Positions 28,305 through 36,424 of a DNA stretch of 64,000 nucleotides are shown one piece after another. The DNA lies in assembly GCA_003279445.1 (NCBI GenBank), contig QCHT01000006.1, positions 39,943 through 103,942 on the forward strand, given 5' to 3'. Under the pieces are notes generated by a model, which made no database searches, was not told where the DNA came from, and saw only the letters and a program-made list of their open reading frames with translations. The translations under genes and the position numbers were made by a program. Within the stretch, counting starts at the first letter, position 1. Every line of letters begins with the position of its first letter. The DNA comes from Prochlorococcus sp. AG-402-G10 (lineage in GTDB: Bacteria > Cyanobacteriota > Cyanobacteriia > PCC-6307 > Cyanobiaceae).

Positions 28305-28535
28305 ATGAATATTGATTTGTTTATAAAAAAATTCAATAACTATTGGTCTTCTAAACCTATCTGGTGTAAGCCTTGGACGATTCTTCTCACTGGCTTATTG
28401 ATAATTTTCACCACCTATTTCTTAGCTCCATTTATTTGGATTAAGCTATTAGTCTTTATCATTATTTCACTTTGGTGGTATTTATTCCTTATACTTGCAC
28501 CTTCTATAGACCATCAAATCAATGACTTAGAATAA
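28305..28535 (+). CDS. Small two-span membrane protein (DUF6737-like)
   Basis: A 76-residue protein with two hydrophobic segments (residues ~25-43 and ~46-66) after a motif WSSKPIWCKPWTILLTG that recalls small cyanobacterial membrane proteins of the DUF6737 type. It is seven bases downstream of the DUF296-glutaredoxin gene and seven bases before the acetyltransferase gene, so the three are likely one transcript. Function unknown. Confidence 0.7.
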   Translation: MNIDLFIKKFNNYWSSKPIWCKPWTILLTGLLIIFTTYFLAPFIWIKLLVFIIISLWWYLFLILAPSIDHQINDLE

Positions 28536-28542
28536 TCATTTA

Positions 28543-29430
28543 ATGTCTAATTCGTTTCATATAAGGGCTTTAGAAGATAGTGATGTAAGTATGGTTACAT
28601 ACTGGTCAAGGAATGAAGGATTCTCTCCTGGTTTAGGAGATGTTTCTATATATAAAAATACAGATAAGCAAGGATTATGGATAGGCTGTCTAGATGACTT
28701 TCCAATTGGTTGTATTGCAGGAGTTAAATATAACTCTTTATATGGGTTCATTGGGTTATTTATTGTAGACAAAGCTTATAGGGGGAATGGTTACGGCGTT
28801 AAACTTTGGGGACATGTTATTAATAATCTTTCAAATGTTTGCTGCTTAGGCATTGAAGCTGCACCAGACCGAATCTCTGATTATCAAGAATGGGGATTTA
28901 AGCCCTCTTCTAAGACAACTAGATGGATAATAGATGTTAAGGATATTTCCCCAACAAATCAAATACTTTCACATTTGAATGAAGATTATTGTCTTCTAGA
29001 AGGAAATCAGATCCCTAGAAATATCATTCAAAATTATGATGCAAACAAAGAAAATACACCTAGGCCACATTTTATATCTGATTGGCTTTCTCATAAATTA
29101 GGAACAGTTCTTGCAATTGTTAACACCAAAGGTTTATGTGTTGGTTTCAGTCGAATAAGACCCTGTCTTTTTAAAAATGGTAATGGTTATAGGATTGGTC
29201 CATTAGTTGCTGATACTCCATTACTTGCCTCGGCTCTAATAAAAAGTCTTCTAATAAAGTACCCAGGATCAACCTTAATTGATTCACCTGGCCTTAATCC
29301 ATATGCCAATGAATTGCTTAAATCACTTGGCTTTCATCCTTTGTCTCATACAGTTAGAATGTATAAAGGTAGGCAACCAACTATATCAATGAAGGAGATA
29401 TACGGCTTAGCATGCCTTGAATTAGGATGA
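28543..29430 (+). CDS. GNAT-family acetyltransferase with C-terminal YitH/HolE-type domain
   Basis: A 295-residue protein. The N-terminal half (residues ~5-140) is a GNAT domain with the acetyl-CoA loop YRGNGYGVKLWGH (residues ~79-91) after the beta-strand GFIGLFIVDKAYR. The C-terminal half (~150-290) resembles the Acetyltransf_18 domain of YitH/HolE proteins, with GFSRIRPC and YRIGPLVADTPLLAS. The acceptor substrate is not predictable. Last gene of a three-gene plus-strand run. Confidence 0.82.
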   Translation: MSNSFHIRALEDSDVSMVTYWSRNEGFSPGLGDVSIYKNTDKQGLWIGCLDDFPIGCIAGVKYNSLYGFIGLFIVDKAYRGNGYGVKLWGHVINNLSNVCCLGIEAAPDRISDYQEWGFKPSSKTTRWIIDVKDISPTNQILSHLNEDYCLLEGNQIPRNIIQNYDANKENTPRPHFISDWLSHKLGTVLAIVNTKGLCVGFSRIRPCLFKNGNGYRIGPLVADTPLLASALIKSLLIKYPGSTLIDSPGLNPYANELLKSLGFHPLSHTVRMYKGRQPTISMKEIYGLACLELG

Positions 29431-29444
29431 ATTCGTAACTAATA

Positions 29445-29642
29445 CTAGGCATTTATTCCTTTGCGAAGGATTGTTTTTTCTGCACTAAGTTCATTCTCTA
29501 ATTGTTTTATAAGCTTAGAAACAAGTTCCTGAAATTCTGGCTGGCAACCTTTAAATGCAGCTTTATGACGTATAGATTCATTCCTGGTTCTTAGGTCAGT
29601 CAGCATAAGCTGTAGAGAGTCTATTTTGGCATTGGTTTCCAT
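29445..29642 (-). CDS. Small hypothetical protein (65 aa, helical)
   Basis: A short charged, helix-forming protein: METNAKIDSLQLMLTDLRTRNE at the start and LIKQLENELSAEKTI near the end, with a single Cys mid-protein. No family recognised. It sits on the minus strand 17 bases downstream of the SDR gene start region's neighbour and 14 bases from the convergent acetyltransferase gene. The coding potential is supported by regular composition and tight packing rather than by homology. Confidence 0.55.
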   Translation of the reverse strand: METNAKIDSLQLMLTDLRTRNESIRHKAAFKGCQPEFQELVSKLIKQLENELSAEKTILRKGINA

Positions 29643-29659
29643 AGGATCTATACTTAAAT

Positions 29660-30340
29660 TTAATTATTACTTATAGTATTAAAGCCTTCAATAGCTTTTT
29701 TCATTGTCAATGCATTGTTTTCTTCACTACTAGTTATTTCTATAATCTTCCCTTTTGCTGATGTTGTATTTAATGCTTCAATACAACTTCTTGCTACTAA
29801 CCTCCTAGGGATCGATCCTTCTTCTTGAGTATTTCTTTGTGTATATAATATATTCTCTTTCCCTAAGTTTTCTTCTGATTCTTTAAGTCCACCAGGCCTA
29901 ATGATTGTCCAATCTATCCCGCTGTTAATTACCTTCTTTTCTCCTATATTCTTCCAGATAAGTATTAATCCAAATAGATTCAATGGGTGAAAGAGTTTTC
30001 CTGTACATAGTGAGCTTACAAGAATAATGCGTTTAACTCCAACTCTCTTGCAGCTATCTACTTGATTACCCACGGCAATTGCATCGACTTTAGCAGGACC
30101 TGTTAAGTCAATATTAGGTCTTGCACCTGTAGCAATTATCAAAGTGTCAACTCCTGCTAGAGCATTGTCAAGCTCAATCTTATTAAATAATGATACTCTT
30201 TCTATTTTACATGATTGTAATGAGGGAGGTAAAATGGATCCCTTCCTGGTAATTAGCTTTACTTCATATCTTTTCTTTAGAGCTTCCTCTGCGACCCTAG
30301 AGCCTGTTTTTCCTGAGGCACCACTGACGGCAATCTTCAC
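29660..30340 (-). CDS. Atypical short-chain dehydrogenase (NAD(P)-binding, SDR_a5/NmrA-like)
   Basis: A 226-residue protein with the Rossmann motif VSGASGKTGSRVAEEAL (residues ~4-20), DTLIIATGARP (~65-75) and IILVSSLCTG. It resembles the atypical SDRs of cyanobacteria and plastids (Ycf39/TIC62-like). In Ycf39 the family assists photosystem II assembly, but no specific evidence ties this gene to that. The catalytic Tyr-x3-Lys of classical SDRs is not present. Confidence 0.8.
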   Translation of the reverse strand: MKIAVSGASGKTGSRVAEEALKKRYEVKLITRKGSILPPSLQSCKIERVSLFNKIELDNALAGVDTLIIATGARPNIDLTGPAKVDAIAVGNQVDSCKRVGVKRIILVSSLCTGKLFHPLNLFGLILIWKNIGEKKVINSGIDWTIIRPGGLKESEENLGKENILYTQRNTQEEGSIPRRLVARSCIEALNTTSAKGKIIEITSSEENNALTMKKAIEGFNTISNN

Positions 30341-30412
30341 ATTTAAACCTTCGATATAATATATTTTAACGTGTTTCTTCTATTGATGAGAGTATATTTG
30401 TAAATAAATAAA

Positions 30413-31066
30413 TTATGCTTTCCTATAAATAACTGGTTTTTTCCTTAAGGGGAACATTTCTTTGCATAGATCGCAAATTCTTCCATCACAACTTCTAGCT
30501 TGACAATACTCCCTGCCATAGAAAATTATCTGTAAGTGCAAAATATTCCATTTTTCTCGAGGGAAAAGAGCTTTTAGATCTCTTTCAGTTTCTTTTACAT
30601 TTTTACCAGATGTTAGCTCCCATCTTTGGGCAAGCCTGTGTATGTGAGTGTCAACAGGAAAAGTGGGCATTCCGAAGGCCTGTGCCATTACAACGCTGGC
30701 TGTCTTATGTCCTACCCCTGGTAGTGTTTCAAGAATTTTAATTTCACTTGGAATTTGATTGTTATATTGATTAATTATTATCTCTGATAATTTGTAAATG
30801 TTTCTTGCCTTAGTCTTAGCCAAACCAAGTTGCTTAATGTAATTGTAGATATTCCTTTCTCCCAGCTCATACATTTCTCTTGCTGTTGAACCATATTTAA
30901 ATAGATTAGGACTTATCTCATTTACTTTTTTGTCTGTCGATTGAGCACTTAGCAATACAGCGATAAGTAAAGTGTATTCATTTATGTGATATAAGGGAAT
31001 AGGCGGATTAGGATACTTCTCAGATAGTCTTGTCATTATTAAATTAGCCCTCTGCTTCTTGTTCAT
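30413..31066 (-). CDS. nth: Endonuclease III
   Basis: DNA glycosylase/AP lyase for oxidised pyrimidines. The 217-residue protein has the helix-hairpin-helix LPGVGHKTASVV (residues ~115-126, with the catalytic Lys) and the VDTHIHRLAQRW motif with the catalytic Asp (~138-149). The C-terminal Fe-S region has four cysteines, but as C-x4-C-x4-C-x2-C instead of the E. coli spacing C-x6-C-x2-C-x5-C. Its start is only 20 bases from the start of the divergent ABC ATPase gene, so promoters must overlap coding sequence. Confidence 0.93.
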   Translation of the reverse strand: MNKKQRANLIMTRLSEKYPNPPIPLYHINEYTLLIAVLLSAQSTDKKVNEISPNLFKYGSTAREMYELGERNIYNYIKQLGLAKTKARNIYKLSEIIINQYNNQIPSEIKILETLPGVGHKTASVVMAQAFGMPTFPVDTHIHRLAQRWELTSGKNVKETERDLKALFPREKWNILHLQIIFYGREYCQARSCDGRICDLCKEMFPLRKKPVIYRKA

Positions 31067-31086
31067 CTGCTTTTTCCTTATATGTT

Positions 31087-32148
31087 GTGAGTGATTTACA
31101 CCTACAAATTACTAATCTCAGTCATCATTATGGAGATCATACAAGAAATGAGCAAACTTTAAATTCGGTCAGCTTATCTCTATACAAAGGCGAGCTCTTA
31201 GGTTTACTTGGACCTTCTGGTTGTGGAAAGACCACCTTGCTTCGTCTTATTGCTGGCTTTGAGAAACCATCTGAAGGATCAATTGTTTTTCAAAATCAGA
31301 TTATATCCACATCGTCTTTTCTATTGCCCCCTGAGAGAAGAGGTATTGGGATGGTTTTTCAAGACTACGCATTGTTCCCTCATTTAAATGCTTGGGATAA
31401 TGTTTGTTTTGGTCTAAGCCGATCTCAAGACAATGGAAGAGCAAGTTGGCTTATGGAGTTGCTTGGTCTTGAGAATTTAAGAAGGAGATTCCCCCACGAA
31501 CTGTCTGGTGGGCAGCGCCAGAGACTTGGCTTGGCAAGGGCCTTAGCTCCAGGAGCATCTTTGGTTTTGTTGGATGAACCTTTTAGTAGTCTTGATGTAG
31601 AAGTAAGACTTCGCTTACGAAATGAATTATCTCGAGTACTGAAAACATGCTCTGCATCTGGGATATTAGTAACACATGACCCCCAGGAAGCACTTGGTAT
31701 ATGCGATAGAGTTGCGATAATGAGAGAAGGTTTAATTCACCAATGTTCTTATCCTATTGAGATACTAACAAGGCCGGAAACACCTTTTATTGGTAACTTT
31801 GTATTGCAACATAATTTAATTCGAATATCAGCAAATAATGGTTCATATGTAACACCATTTGGAAATATAGTTGTTAAATCAAATTTAATCAAGGGGATTC
31901 CTCATACTCTTATGGTTGATGAAAACTCATTTGAAATTACTTCATCTTCAACTGCAAAAGGTATTATCAAAGGTAAGGAATTCAGCAATACATGCTGGGT
32001 TTTTCGCATAGAATATGGCGAGCATATTGTTAGGGTCTCTTCTCCATTAGACTCTGAGTTAAGTATTGGAGACCATTGTGAATTAAATTTCATAACTGGC
32101 AAATATGGCTATTTGTTTCCTGGATGCATCACATGTCTTCTTAAATGA
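31087..32148 (+). CDS. ABC transporter ATP-binding protein, FutC/FbpC-like (ferric iron)
   Basis: A 353-residue ATPase of the FbpC/PotA class: Walker A GPSGCGKTT (residues ~39-47), Q-loop VFQDYALFPH (~84-93), signature LSGGQRQR (~133-140), Walker B LVLLDEPFSSLD (~154-165), H-loop THD, then a TOBE-like C-terminal domain (~235-353). FutC of cyanobacteria powers Fe(III) uptake; a sulfate or polyamine importer remains possible because no permease or binding protein is next to it. Start is GTG at 31087. The ferritin gene about 330 bases downstream favours iron. Confidence 0.85.
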   Translation: MSDLHLQITNLSHHYGDHTRNEQTLNSVSLSLYKGELLGLLGPSGCGKTTLLRLIAGFEKPSEGSIVFQNQIISTSSFLLPPERRGIGMVFQDYALFPHLNAWDNVCFGLSRSQDNGRASWLMELLGLENLRRRFPHELSGGQRQRLGLARALAPGASLVLLDEPFSSLDVEVRLRLRNELSRVLKTCSASGILVTHDPQEALGICDRVAIMREGLIHQCSYPIEILTRPETPFIGNFVLQHNLIRISANNGSYVTPFGNIVVKSNLIKGIPHTLMVDENSFEITSSSTAKGIIKGKEFSNTCWVFRIEYGEHIVRVSSPLDSELSIGDHCELNFITGKYGYLFPGCITCLLK

Positions 32149-32184
32149 TCAATAGTTCTTATTTACGATTTATCAATTATCAAA

Positions 32185-32316
32185 TTATCTTCCACATAGG
32201 CATTTACCTCCTTTCCAATTAGAACATTTTTGACGTTTACATTTCTTCTTCTTATAAGCATAGATTGCCCATCTTTTTTTATAAACAAGAGAATTCTCTG
32301 ACATGTGAAATTCCAT
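32185..32316 (-). CDS. Possible Lys/Cys-rich miniprotein (39-43 aa)
   Basis: The gap between the ABC ATPase and ferritin genes holds one protein-like frame on the minus strand. From ATG 32316 (or the internal ATG at 32304) it reads MEFHMSENSLVYKKRW..., then KKKKCKRQKCSNWKGG and KCLCGR at the end: four Cys in a strongly basic tail. No family recognised; metal or nucleic-acid binding can only be guessed. The rest of the gap (to 32481) looks like AT-rich leader for ferritin with no further frame that I trust. Confidence 0.4.
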   Translation of the reverse strand: MEFHMSENSLVYKKRWAIYAYKKKKCKRQKCSNWKGGKCLCGR

Positions 32317-32481
32317 CTATAAATAAGGATTTTGAATGCAATTGAGATCCATTATCATAAAAGAATAAAGTTTCTCCTAGCTTTTTATGTCTATTTATAT
32401 CTTTATCTTGTATCATTTGTATATGCAAGGATTAAAAATTTGCTAAAACCCCTTACTTCTTGATCTATATCTATTCTTGTC

Positions 32482-33036
32482 ATGACTGATTCAATTCTCA
32501 GAAAACTAAATTTAAAGTCAAGCCCCTCTGGTAGAGCAATAGCTCAACCAATGGATCATGCATTAGTTGAGATGCTTTACCAGCATTTAACACTAGAGAG
32601 AAAAGCAAGTGCTCAATATTTTGCTATTTCCATATGGTTTGCTGAGAGAGATCTCACTGGATTTTCAAATTTTTTCAAACAAGAATCATTCGATGAGCAC
32701 GAACATGCTACTAATTTTGCTAATTATTTAGTTGCAAGAGGGCAGACAGTCGTTCTTCATGATCTAACGGCCCCAAAGCAGAATTGGGATAGCATAGAAG
32801 ATGTAATTGCTGAGTCTTTCCAAATGGAGGCTGATGTCACAACCTCTATTCATCAAATATATTCTGTTGCTGAAAGGACTAGTGATACAAGAACCAATGT
32901 CTTTTTAGATCCAATAATAGAAAGTCAAACCAAATCTGAGGATCAGTTCGCACATATTTTATCTAGGGTTAAGTTTGCCAATAATCAACCATCTGCGATA
33001 TTGATTATTGACGGTGAATTCGAATCAAATAAATAG
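32482..33036 (+). CDS. Ferritin (iron storage)
   Basis: A 184-residue bacterial-type ferritin. The four-helix ferroxidase ligands can be seen: Glu in LTLERKASAQYF (residues ~33-44), Glu and His in QESFDEHEHA (~67-76), and Glu in later helices (FQMEADVTTS, ESQTKSEDQFAHI). It oxidises Fe(II) and stores it as a mineral core in the cytosol. Marine picocyanobacteria use such ferritins to buffer iron. It converges with the small gene behind the Crp regulator with only four bases between. Confidence 0.9.
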   Translation: MTDSILRKLNLKSSPSGRAIAQPMDHALVEMLYQHLTLERKASAQYFAISIWFAERDLTGFSNFFKQESFDEHEHATNFANYLVARGQTVVLHDLTAPKQNWDSIEDVIAESFQMEADVTTSIHQIYSVAERTSDTRTNVFLDPIIESQTKSEDQFAHILSRVKFANNQPSAILIIDGEFESNK

Positions 33037-33040
33037 CTTT

Positions 33041-33316
33041 TTATATTTTAATTTCAAGGGGCCTTTGGCATAATTCATTGAATAACATTGCTGAAAGACT
33101 TGATTGATAGGTGTTATTAACTTGATTTGATATTTCTATTAATTCCATTCTTCTTTGCTTAAGATTTAAAATCTCATTTAATAGTCTTTCTCTAAGCAAC
33201 TTATCATTTGAAATACTATGAGAAATAGATACGTTTTTGTATCTTTGACGTATGTATTCAATCTCTCTGCATAAACCTCCAATTAAGGAGTCAGATTCTG
33301 TTAAATACTTATACAT
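33041..33316 (-). CDS. Small hypothetical protein coupled to the Crp regulator (91 aa)
   Basis: From the ATG at 33316 the product is 91 residues and helical (YIRQRYKNVSISHS, LLRERLLNEILNLKQRRMELIEIS), suggesting a coiled-coil or helical-bundle protein. This start overlaps the end of the Crp-family gene by eight bases, which implies coupled translation; the frame extends further upstream inside that gene but without support. No family recognised. A regulator partner is possible but unproven. Confidence 0.6.
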   Translation of the reverse strand: MYKYLTESDSLIGGLCREIEYIRQRYKNVSISHSISNDKLLRERLLNEILNLKQRRMELIEISNQVNNTYQSSLSAMLFNELCQRPLEIKI

Positions 33317-33911
33317 TGTAGGCGTATAGCGGAGAGTCTTCAACAAATTCTGGAGCAAGGCTCAAGGTACTTTCCCCTGATGGGGCAAGCAGTAGCTCCG
33401 CAGACCTAAGCCTGCTAATTAATCGTGTAGATGTAACTCGAGTTGAACCAATTAATTCCCCAATCCTTTCATGGGTAAGTCTGAAGGGTAATTGACACCA
33501 GTCGCCGCAACGTCTACCGAGCCTATTGACCAAGAGTGAAAACAATGCCTGCAACCTTTGCTCTGCGTTTCCTAAATGTCTGATCCTGAGTAATTGAAGT
33601 GTCCATTCATTTACAGCATCAAAACCATTTGTCTCGGAAGCTTCTGTATCACTCCTAAAGCAAAGTTGAGTTAGGGCCTCTACGCATATACCTTCGCTAC
33701 ATAATCTGTCTGTTCTAAGTTGATCTCCAGATTGCAAGAAGGCTAATGTCATCCCTTCTGTTTCCTCACAAGGACAATAGACTCTTGCAATACCTTCAAG
33801 GACTTCTAAGCATGAACCCCCTGTCCTTGCAGATGGATCAATTAATACTGTTTGTCCAACAGATAACCTGACTTTAGGAACAGGTCCGTCAGGAAGGAAA
33901 CGGTAATCCAT
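33309..33911 (-). CDS. Crp/Fnr-family transcription regulator
   Basis: A 200-residue regulator with an N-terminal cNMP-type beta barrel (residues ~10-85) and a C-terminal Crp helix-turn-helix (LTHERIGELIGSTRVTSTRL, residues ~144-163, with ISRLR following). The phosphate-binding cassette of CRP is not conserved, so cAMP is an unlikely effector. The protein has several Cys (residues ~34, 46-48, 71, 76), but not a recognisable FNR Fe-S set. It lies between ferritin and a pcb antenna gene. A perfect inverted repeat lies 16-83 bases upstream of the start. Confidence 0.88.
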   Translation of the reverse strand: MDYRFLPDGPVPKVRLSVGQTVLIDPSARTGGSCLEVLEGIARVYCPCEETEGMTLAFLQSGDQLRTDRLCSEGICVEALTQLCFRSDTEASETNGFDAVNEWTLQLLRIRHLGNAEQRLQALFSLLVNRLGRRCGDWCQLPFRLTHERIGELIGSTRVTSTRLISRLRSAELLLAPSGESTLSLAPEFVEDSPLYAYNV

Positions 33912-33926
33912 TTATAATTGTGAATT

Positions 33927-33994
33927 TTGCTATTGAGAATTAATATCAAAATACAACAAAATCTTGCTCTTTTGCAACCGATTCTCAATAGCAA
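33927..33994. promoter_or_regulatory. Inverted repeat upstream of the Crp-family gene
   Basis: Two perfectly complementary 14-base arms, TTGCTATTGAGAAT (33927-33940) and ATTCTCAATAGCAA (33981-33994), 40 bases apart. They flank the probable promoter of the Crp-family gene. Two binding sites for a dimeric regulator in opposite orientation (for example autoregulation with looping) or a leader hairpin are both possible. A second, shorter pair, GTGACTT (34035-34041) and AAGTCAC (34062-34068), lies just beyond. Confidence 0.7.
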
Positions 33995-34100
33995 GTAGGC
34001 AGTTGCGAACCGTGTGCTTTTGTTTCATTGAAAAGTGACTTTTTATACAAATATTATTTTCAAGTCACAATATACGCGCATTATTATTTCCATATGGTTT

Positions 34101-34143
34101 GCCAATAAAAAGAGAGGCCATAAAAGCCTCTCTTTTTATTGGC
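34101..34143 (-). terminator. Terminator of the first pcb gene
   Basis: Perfect 18-base arms (34101-34118 and 34126-34143) with a 7-base loop. Core AGAGAGGC/GCCTCTCT flanked by A/T runs, so the minus-strand transcript of the antenna gene ends in a U tract. It could also act on plus-strand transcripts. Confidence 0.92.
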
Positions 34144-34174
34144 AATAAGGACTATTGGCTGATGTTCTAGTTTT

Positions 34175-35233
34175 TTAACCAGCTGTGATTTTTGCATCCT
34201 CCATATTATCGAATGCTTTACCGATTCTCTTGAAATCAAACCCCATTCCTCTAAGTGCATGCCATAGGTGACCTTGAAGGTAAAAGAAGCCTAGGAAAAA
34301 ATGTACATTTGCAAGCCAAGCTCTTGCTGTATGCATGTCAGCAGGAAGGTTATTTGCTGTATCGGTAAAGTAAGGTGCAAATACAAATTGAAGATCTAAT
34401 ACATCACCGTATAGATCTGTTGGATAAATTGTGGTGTTTGTAGCGCACCAAAACGCAGCTACAAAAGCCATATAGGCTACTCCGGCTAATGAGTATGAAA
34501 GAACAGATTCTGCAGATAAAAGGCCTTTCCCTTTGAATTCGTTGTATGTTCCAAAATTCTTTGTAGCTATGTGGAATGCTCCGCCAATAATTAGAAAGAA
34601 TGAAAGGAATGCATGACCTCCCATTACATCTTCCAAACTATTAATGGATAAGAAATCAGCTTGATGATTCCATACCATACCTAGATCAAGATTGTATTTA
34701 ACAGTTCTAGTAATGCCTTGAGCTGCATCATAGATTCCATGTATTCGTGCCCATTCCACGAATTGAATGCTACCCAGGCCAAGGAATATAAGGTGATGTC
34801 CAAGAATAAACGTTAGCCTATCTGGATCATCCCATTCAAAATCAAATTTCCTTGCTCTTGAGTTTTCGGGATATTTACCAAGGTCCCCTTCATATCTCAT
34901 AGAGTGGAGGAGTCCACCAGCACCCAATACAGCAGAAAAGATTAGATGCAATAGAGCTATTACTGTGCACCCATATGGTTCGTTAATAACACCATTTGAG
35001 ATTCCACCAATGCCCAGCCCAGCAAGATGAGGTAAGCAAATAAGGTTTTGGTTACCCATCGGAATTGATGAGTCGTAACGAGCGAGTTCAAATAGAGTGA
35101 ATGCGCCTGCCCAGAACATCATCAAACCAGCATGTGCTGCGTGAGCTGCGATGAATTTTCCGGACCGATTTGTCACCCCTGAGTTACCCGCGTACCAGTC
35201 ATAGGTAACGTTTGGGTTCCCGTAAGTCTGCAC
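34175..35233 (-). CDS. pcb: Chlorophyll a/b-binding antenna protein Pcb (first copy)
   Basis: Membrane light-harvesting protein of Prochlorococcus, related to CP43 and IsiA, that binds divinyl chlorophylls and surrounds photosystem II or I. The 352-residue protein has six hydrophobic segments and Pcb landmarks: MQTYGNPNVTYDWYAGNSG at the N-terminus, LPHLAGLGIGG, FILGHHLIFLG, YNLDLGMVWNHQ and WLANVHFFLGFF. Start is GTG. Its own terminator follows. Photosystem I or II preference cannot be read from sequence alone. It diverges from the peroxiredoxin-like gene. Confidence 0.96.
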   Translation of the reverse strand: MQTYGNPNVTYDWYAGNSGVTNRSGKFIAAHAAHAGLMMFWAGAFTLFELARYDSSIPMGNQNLICLPHLAGLGIGGISNGVINEPYGCTVIALLHLIFSAVLGAGGLLHSMRYEGDLGKYPENSRARKFDFEWDDPDRLTFILGHHLIFLGLGSIQFVEWARIHGIYDAAQGITRTVKYNLDLGMVWNHQADFLSINSLEDVMGGHAFLSFFLIIGGAFHIATKNFGTYNEFKGKGLLSAESVLSYSLAGVAYMAFVAAFWCATNTTIYPTDLYGDVLDLQFVFAPYFTDTANNLPADMHTARAWLANVHFFLGFFYLQGHLWHALRGMGFDFKRIGKAFDNMEDAKITAG

Positions 35234-35462
35234 GAGAGTTAATTATTAAAAGGCTCTATTAAATTATTTGACTAATATTGACATGAGTAATCACATTTCA
35301 CATTGCTTATTATAAGTGTAGGTTTTATACTTGCAATTGTATTCATCTTCCATTTCCTATGTTTAAATTTATCAAAATCAATGTTAAATGCTACTTTTAT
35401 AACTTGTAGGTGACCATTTGAAATTCAAATTTTGATTTTCCTAAAATCTATTTTTATTTAAA

Positions 35463-36194
35463 ATGAATCATTTAGATGGTAAGTTTATAGTGAAATCGTT
35501 TGAGAAGCAATTTTCTAGAAAATTTTCAGGAAGAAGAAATCTATTTATAGTTTTAGGTTTATTAGGTGACTTTGATAGTTTTGAATATGTCCAATCTTTA
35601 ATTAGATACTTGGATAAAATAAATAGAGCTGGAATAGATTTATTTATAGTAGCTATAGGAGATATTCATTCGAAAAATAATTTTTGTAGGTATACAAAGC
35701 TTCCTAAGCAGTATTTAAAAGTTGTTGGACAGCCTTATCTACACGATTCTCTGCTTGTATATCCAGGACTGAAATTTTCATCAATACCTATACTCAATCT
35801 AATTTTAATGTGCATGGGACTTGGTTCACCCGGAACATTGTCTGAAGTCCTACGAGGTTATATTGGAGATAATAAATCAAATAAAATATTTTCAGTCACG
35901 TCTGATTCTCCTAAATTTAGATTTTTAAGTTTAGACGATAAATTATTTGATTTGATTAACAGTTCAAATATCCAAAGACCATTTAAATTGGCGACACTAA
36001 GACTTATGAATATGATAGAGGTTCTTTCAAATTGGAATGTTTATATGAATAACGCTGATAGCCTTACTCAACGTTCAGCTACATTTCTAATTGATTCTAA
36101 TTATAATCTTTTGTATTCATATTACAGTAAAGGGTTATTAGGCTATTCAGAAAATATGTCAAATCCGCTAGAATTTCTAGATATATTTATATAG
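35463..36194 (+). CDS. Peroxiredoxin-like (AhpC/TSA-related) protein
   Basis: A 243-residue protein resembling the AhpC/TSA-type (PRXL2-like) family of picocyanobacteria: RNLFIVLGLLGDFDSFEYVQ (residues ~21-40), AGIDLFIVAIGD, YPGLKFSSIPILNLILMCMGLGSPGTLSEVLRGY (~100-135, split) and a C-terminal RSATFLIDSNYNLLYSY strand. No peroxidatic Cys at the usual TxxC position is visible, so peroxidase activity is doubtful. A 13-bp palindrome TTTGAAATTCAAA (35417-35429) sits about 35 bases upstream of the start and may be an operator. Confidence 0.75.
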   Translation: MNHLDGKFIVKSFEKQFSRKFSGRRNLFIVLGLLGDFDSFEYVQSLIRYLDKINRAGIDLFIVAIGDIHSKNNFCRYTKLPKQYLKVVGQPYLHDSLLVYPGLKFSSIPILNLILMCMGLGSPGTLSEVLRGYIGDNKSNKIFSVTSDSPKFRFLSLDDKLFDLINSSNIQRPFKLATLRLMNMIEVLSNWNVYMNNADSLTQRSATFLIDSNYNLLYSYYSKGLLGYSENMSNPLEFLDIFI

Positions 36195-36207
36195 CTTTAG
36201 GAAGTAT

Positions 36208-36423
36208 ATGAAAAATATGTTATGCCAAAGATGTGGTTCAACTAATATTGTCGCAGATAGGGCATTGGCTGGTCGACTGGTTTGTGCTACCTGTGGATCC
36301 TTTTCTATAAAATCATCTTCAAACTACCTTCCTAAAGAACTAAATAAACTTTTAATTTACAATAAATCAAATCCTTTTATAATTATCATGCTTTTGGTTT
36401 TATTTATAATTATAATATTTTGA
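36208..36423 (+). CDS. Zinc-ribbon membrane-tail protein (71 aa)
   Basis: An N-terminal zinc ribbon (CQRCGSTN and CATCGSF, Cys pairs near residues 6/9 and 27/30) is joined to a C-terminal hydrophobic helix (residues ~51-71, very rich in Ile and Leu) that ends the protein, so it is probably tail-anchored. No name can be given. It starts 14 bases after the peroxiredoxin-like gene and is probably in the same transcript. It ends at the convergent ABC ATPase gene with almost no gap. Confidence 0.68.
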   Translation: MKNMLCQRCGSTNIVADRALAGRLVCATCGSFSIKSSSNYLPKELNKLLIYNKSNPFIIIMLLVLFIIIIF

Positions 36424-36424
36424 A

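Noticed and set aside
32625..34102. An 18-base identical sequence (TATTTCCATATGGTTTGC) inside ferritin and beside the pcb terminator
   Set aside because: One shared 18-mer is close to chance expectation in 64 kb of AT-rich DNA, and one copy is ordinary coding sequence.
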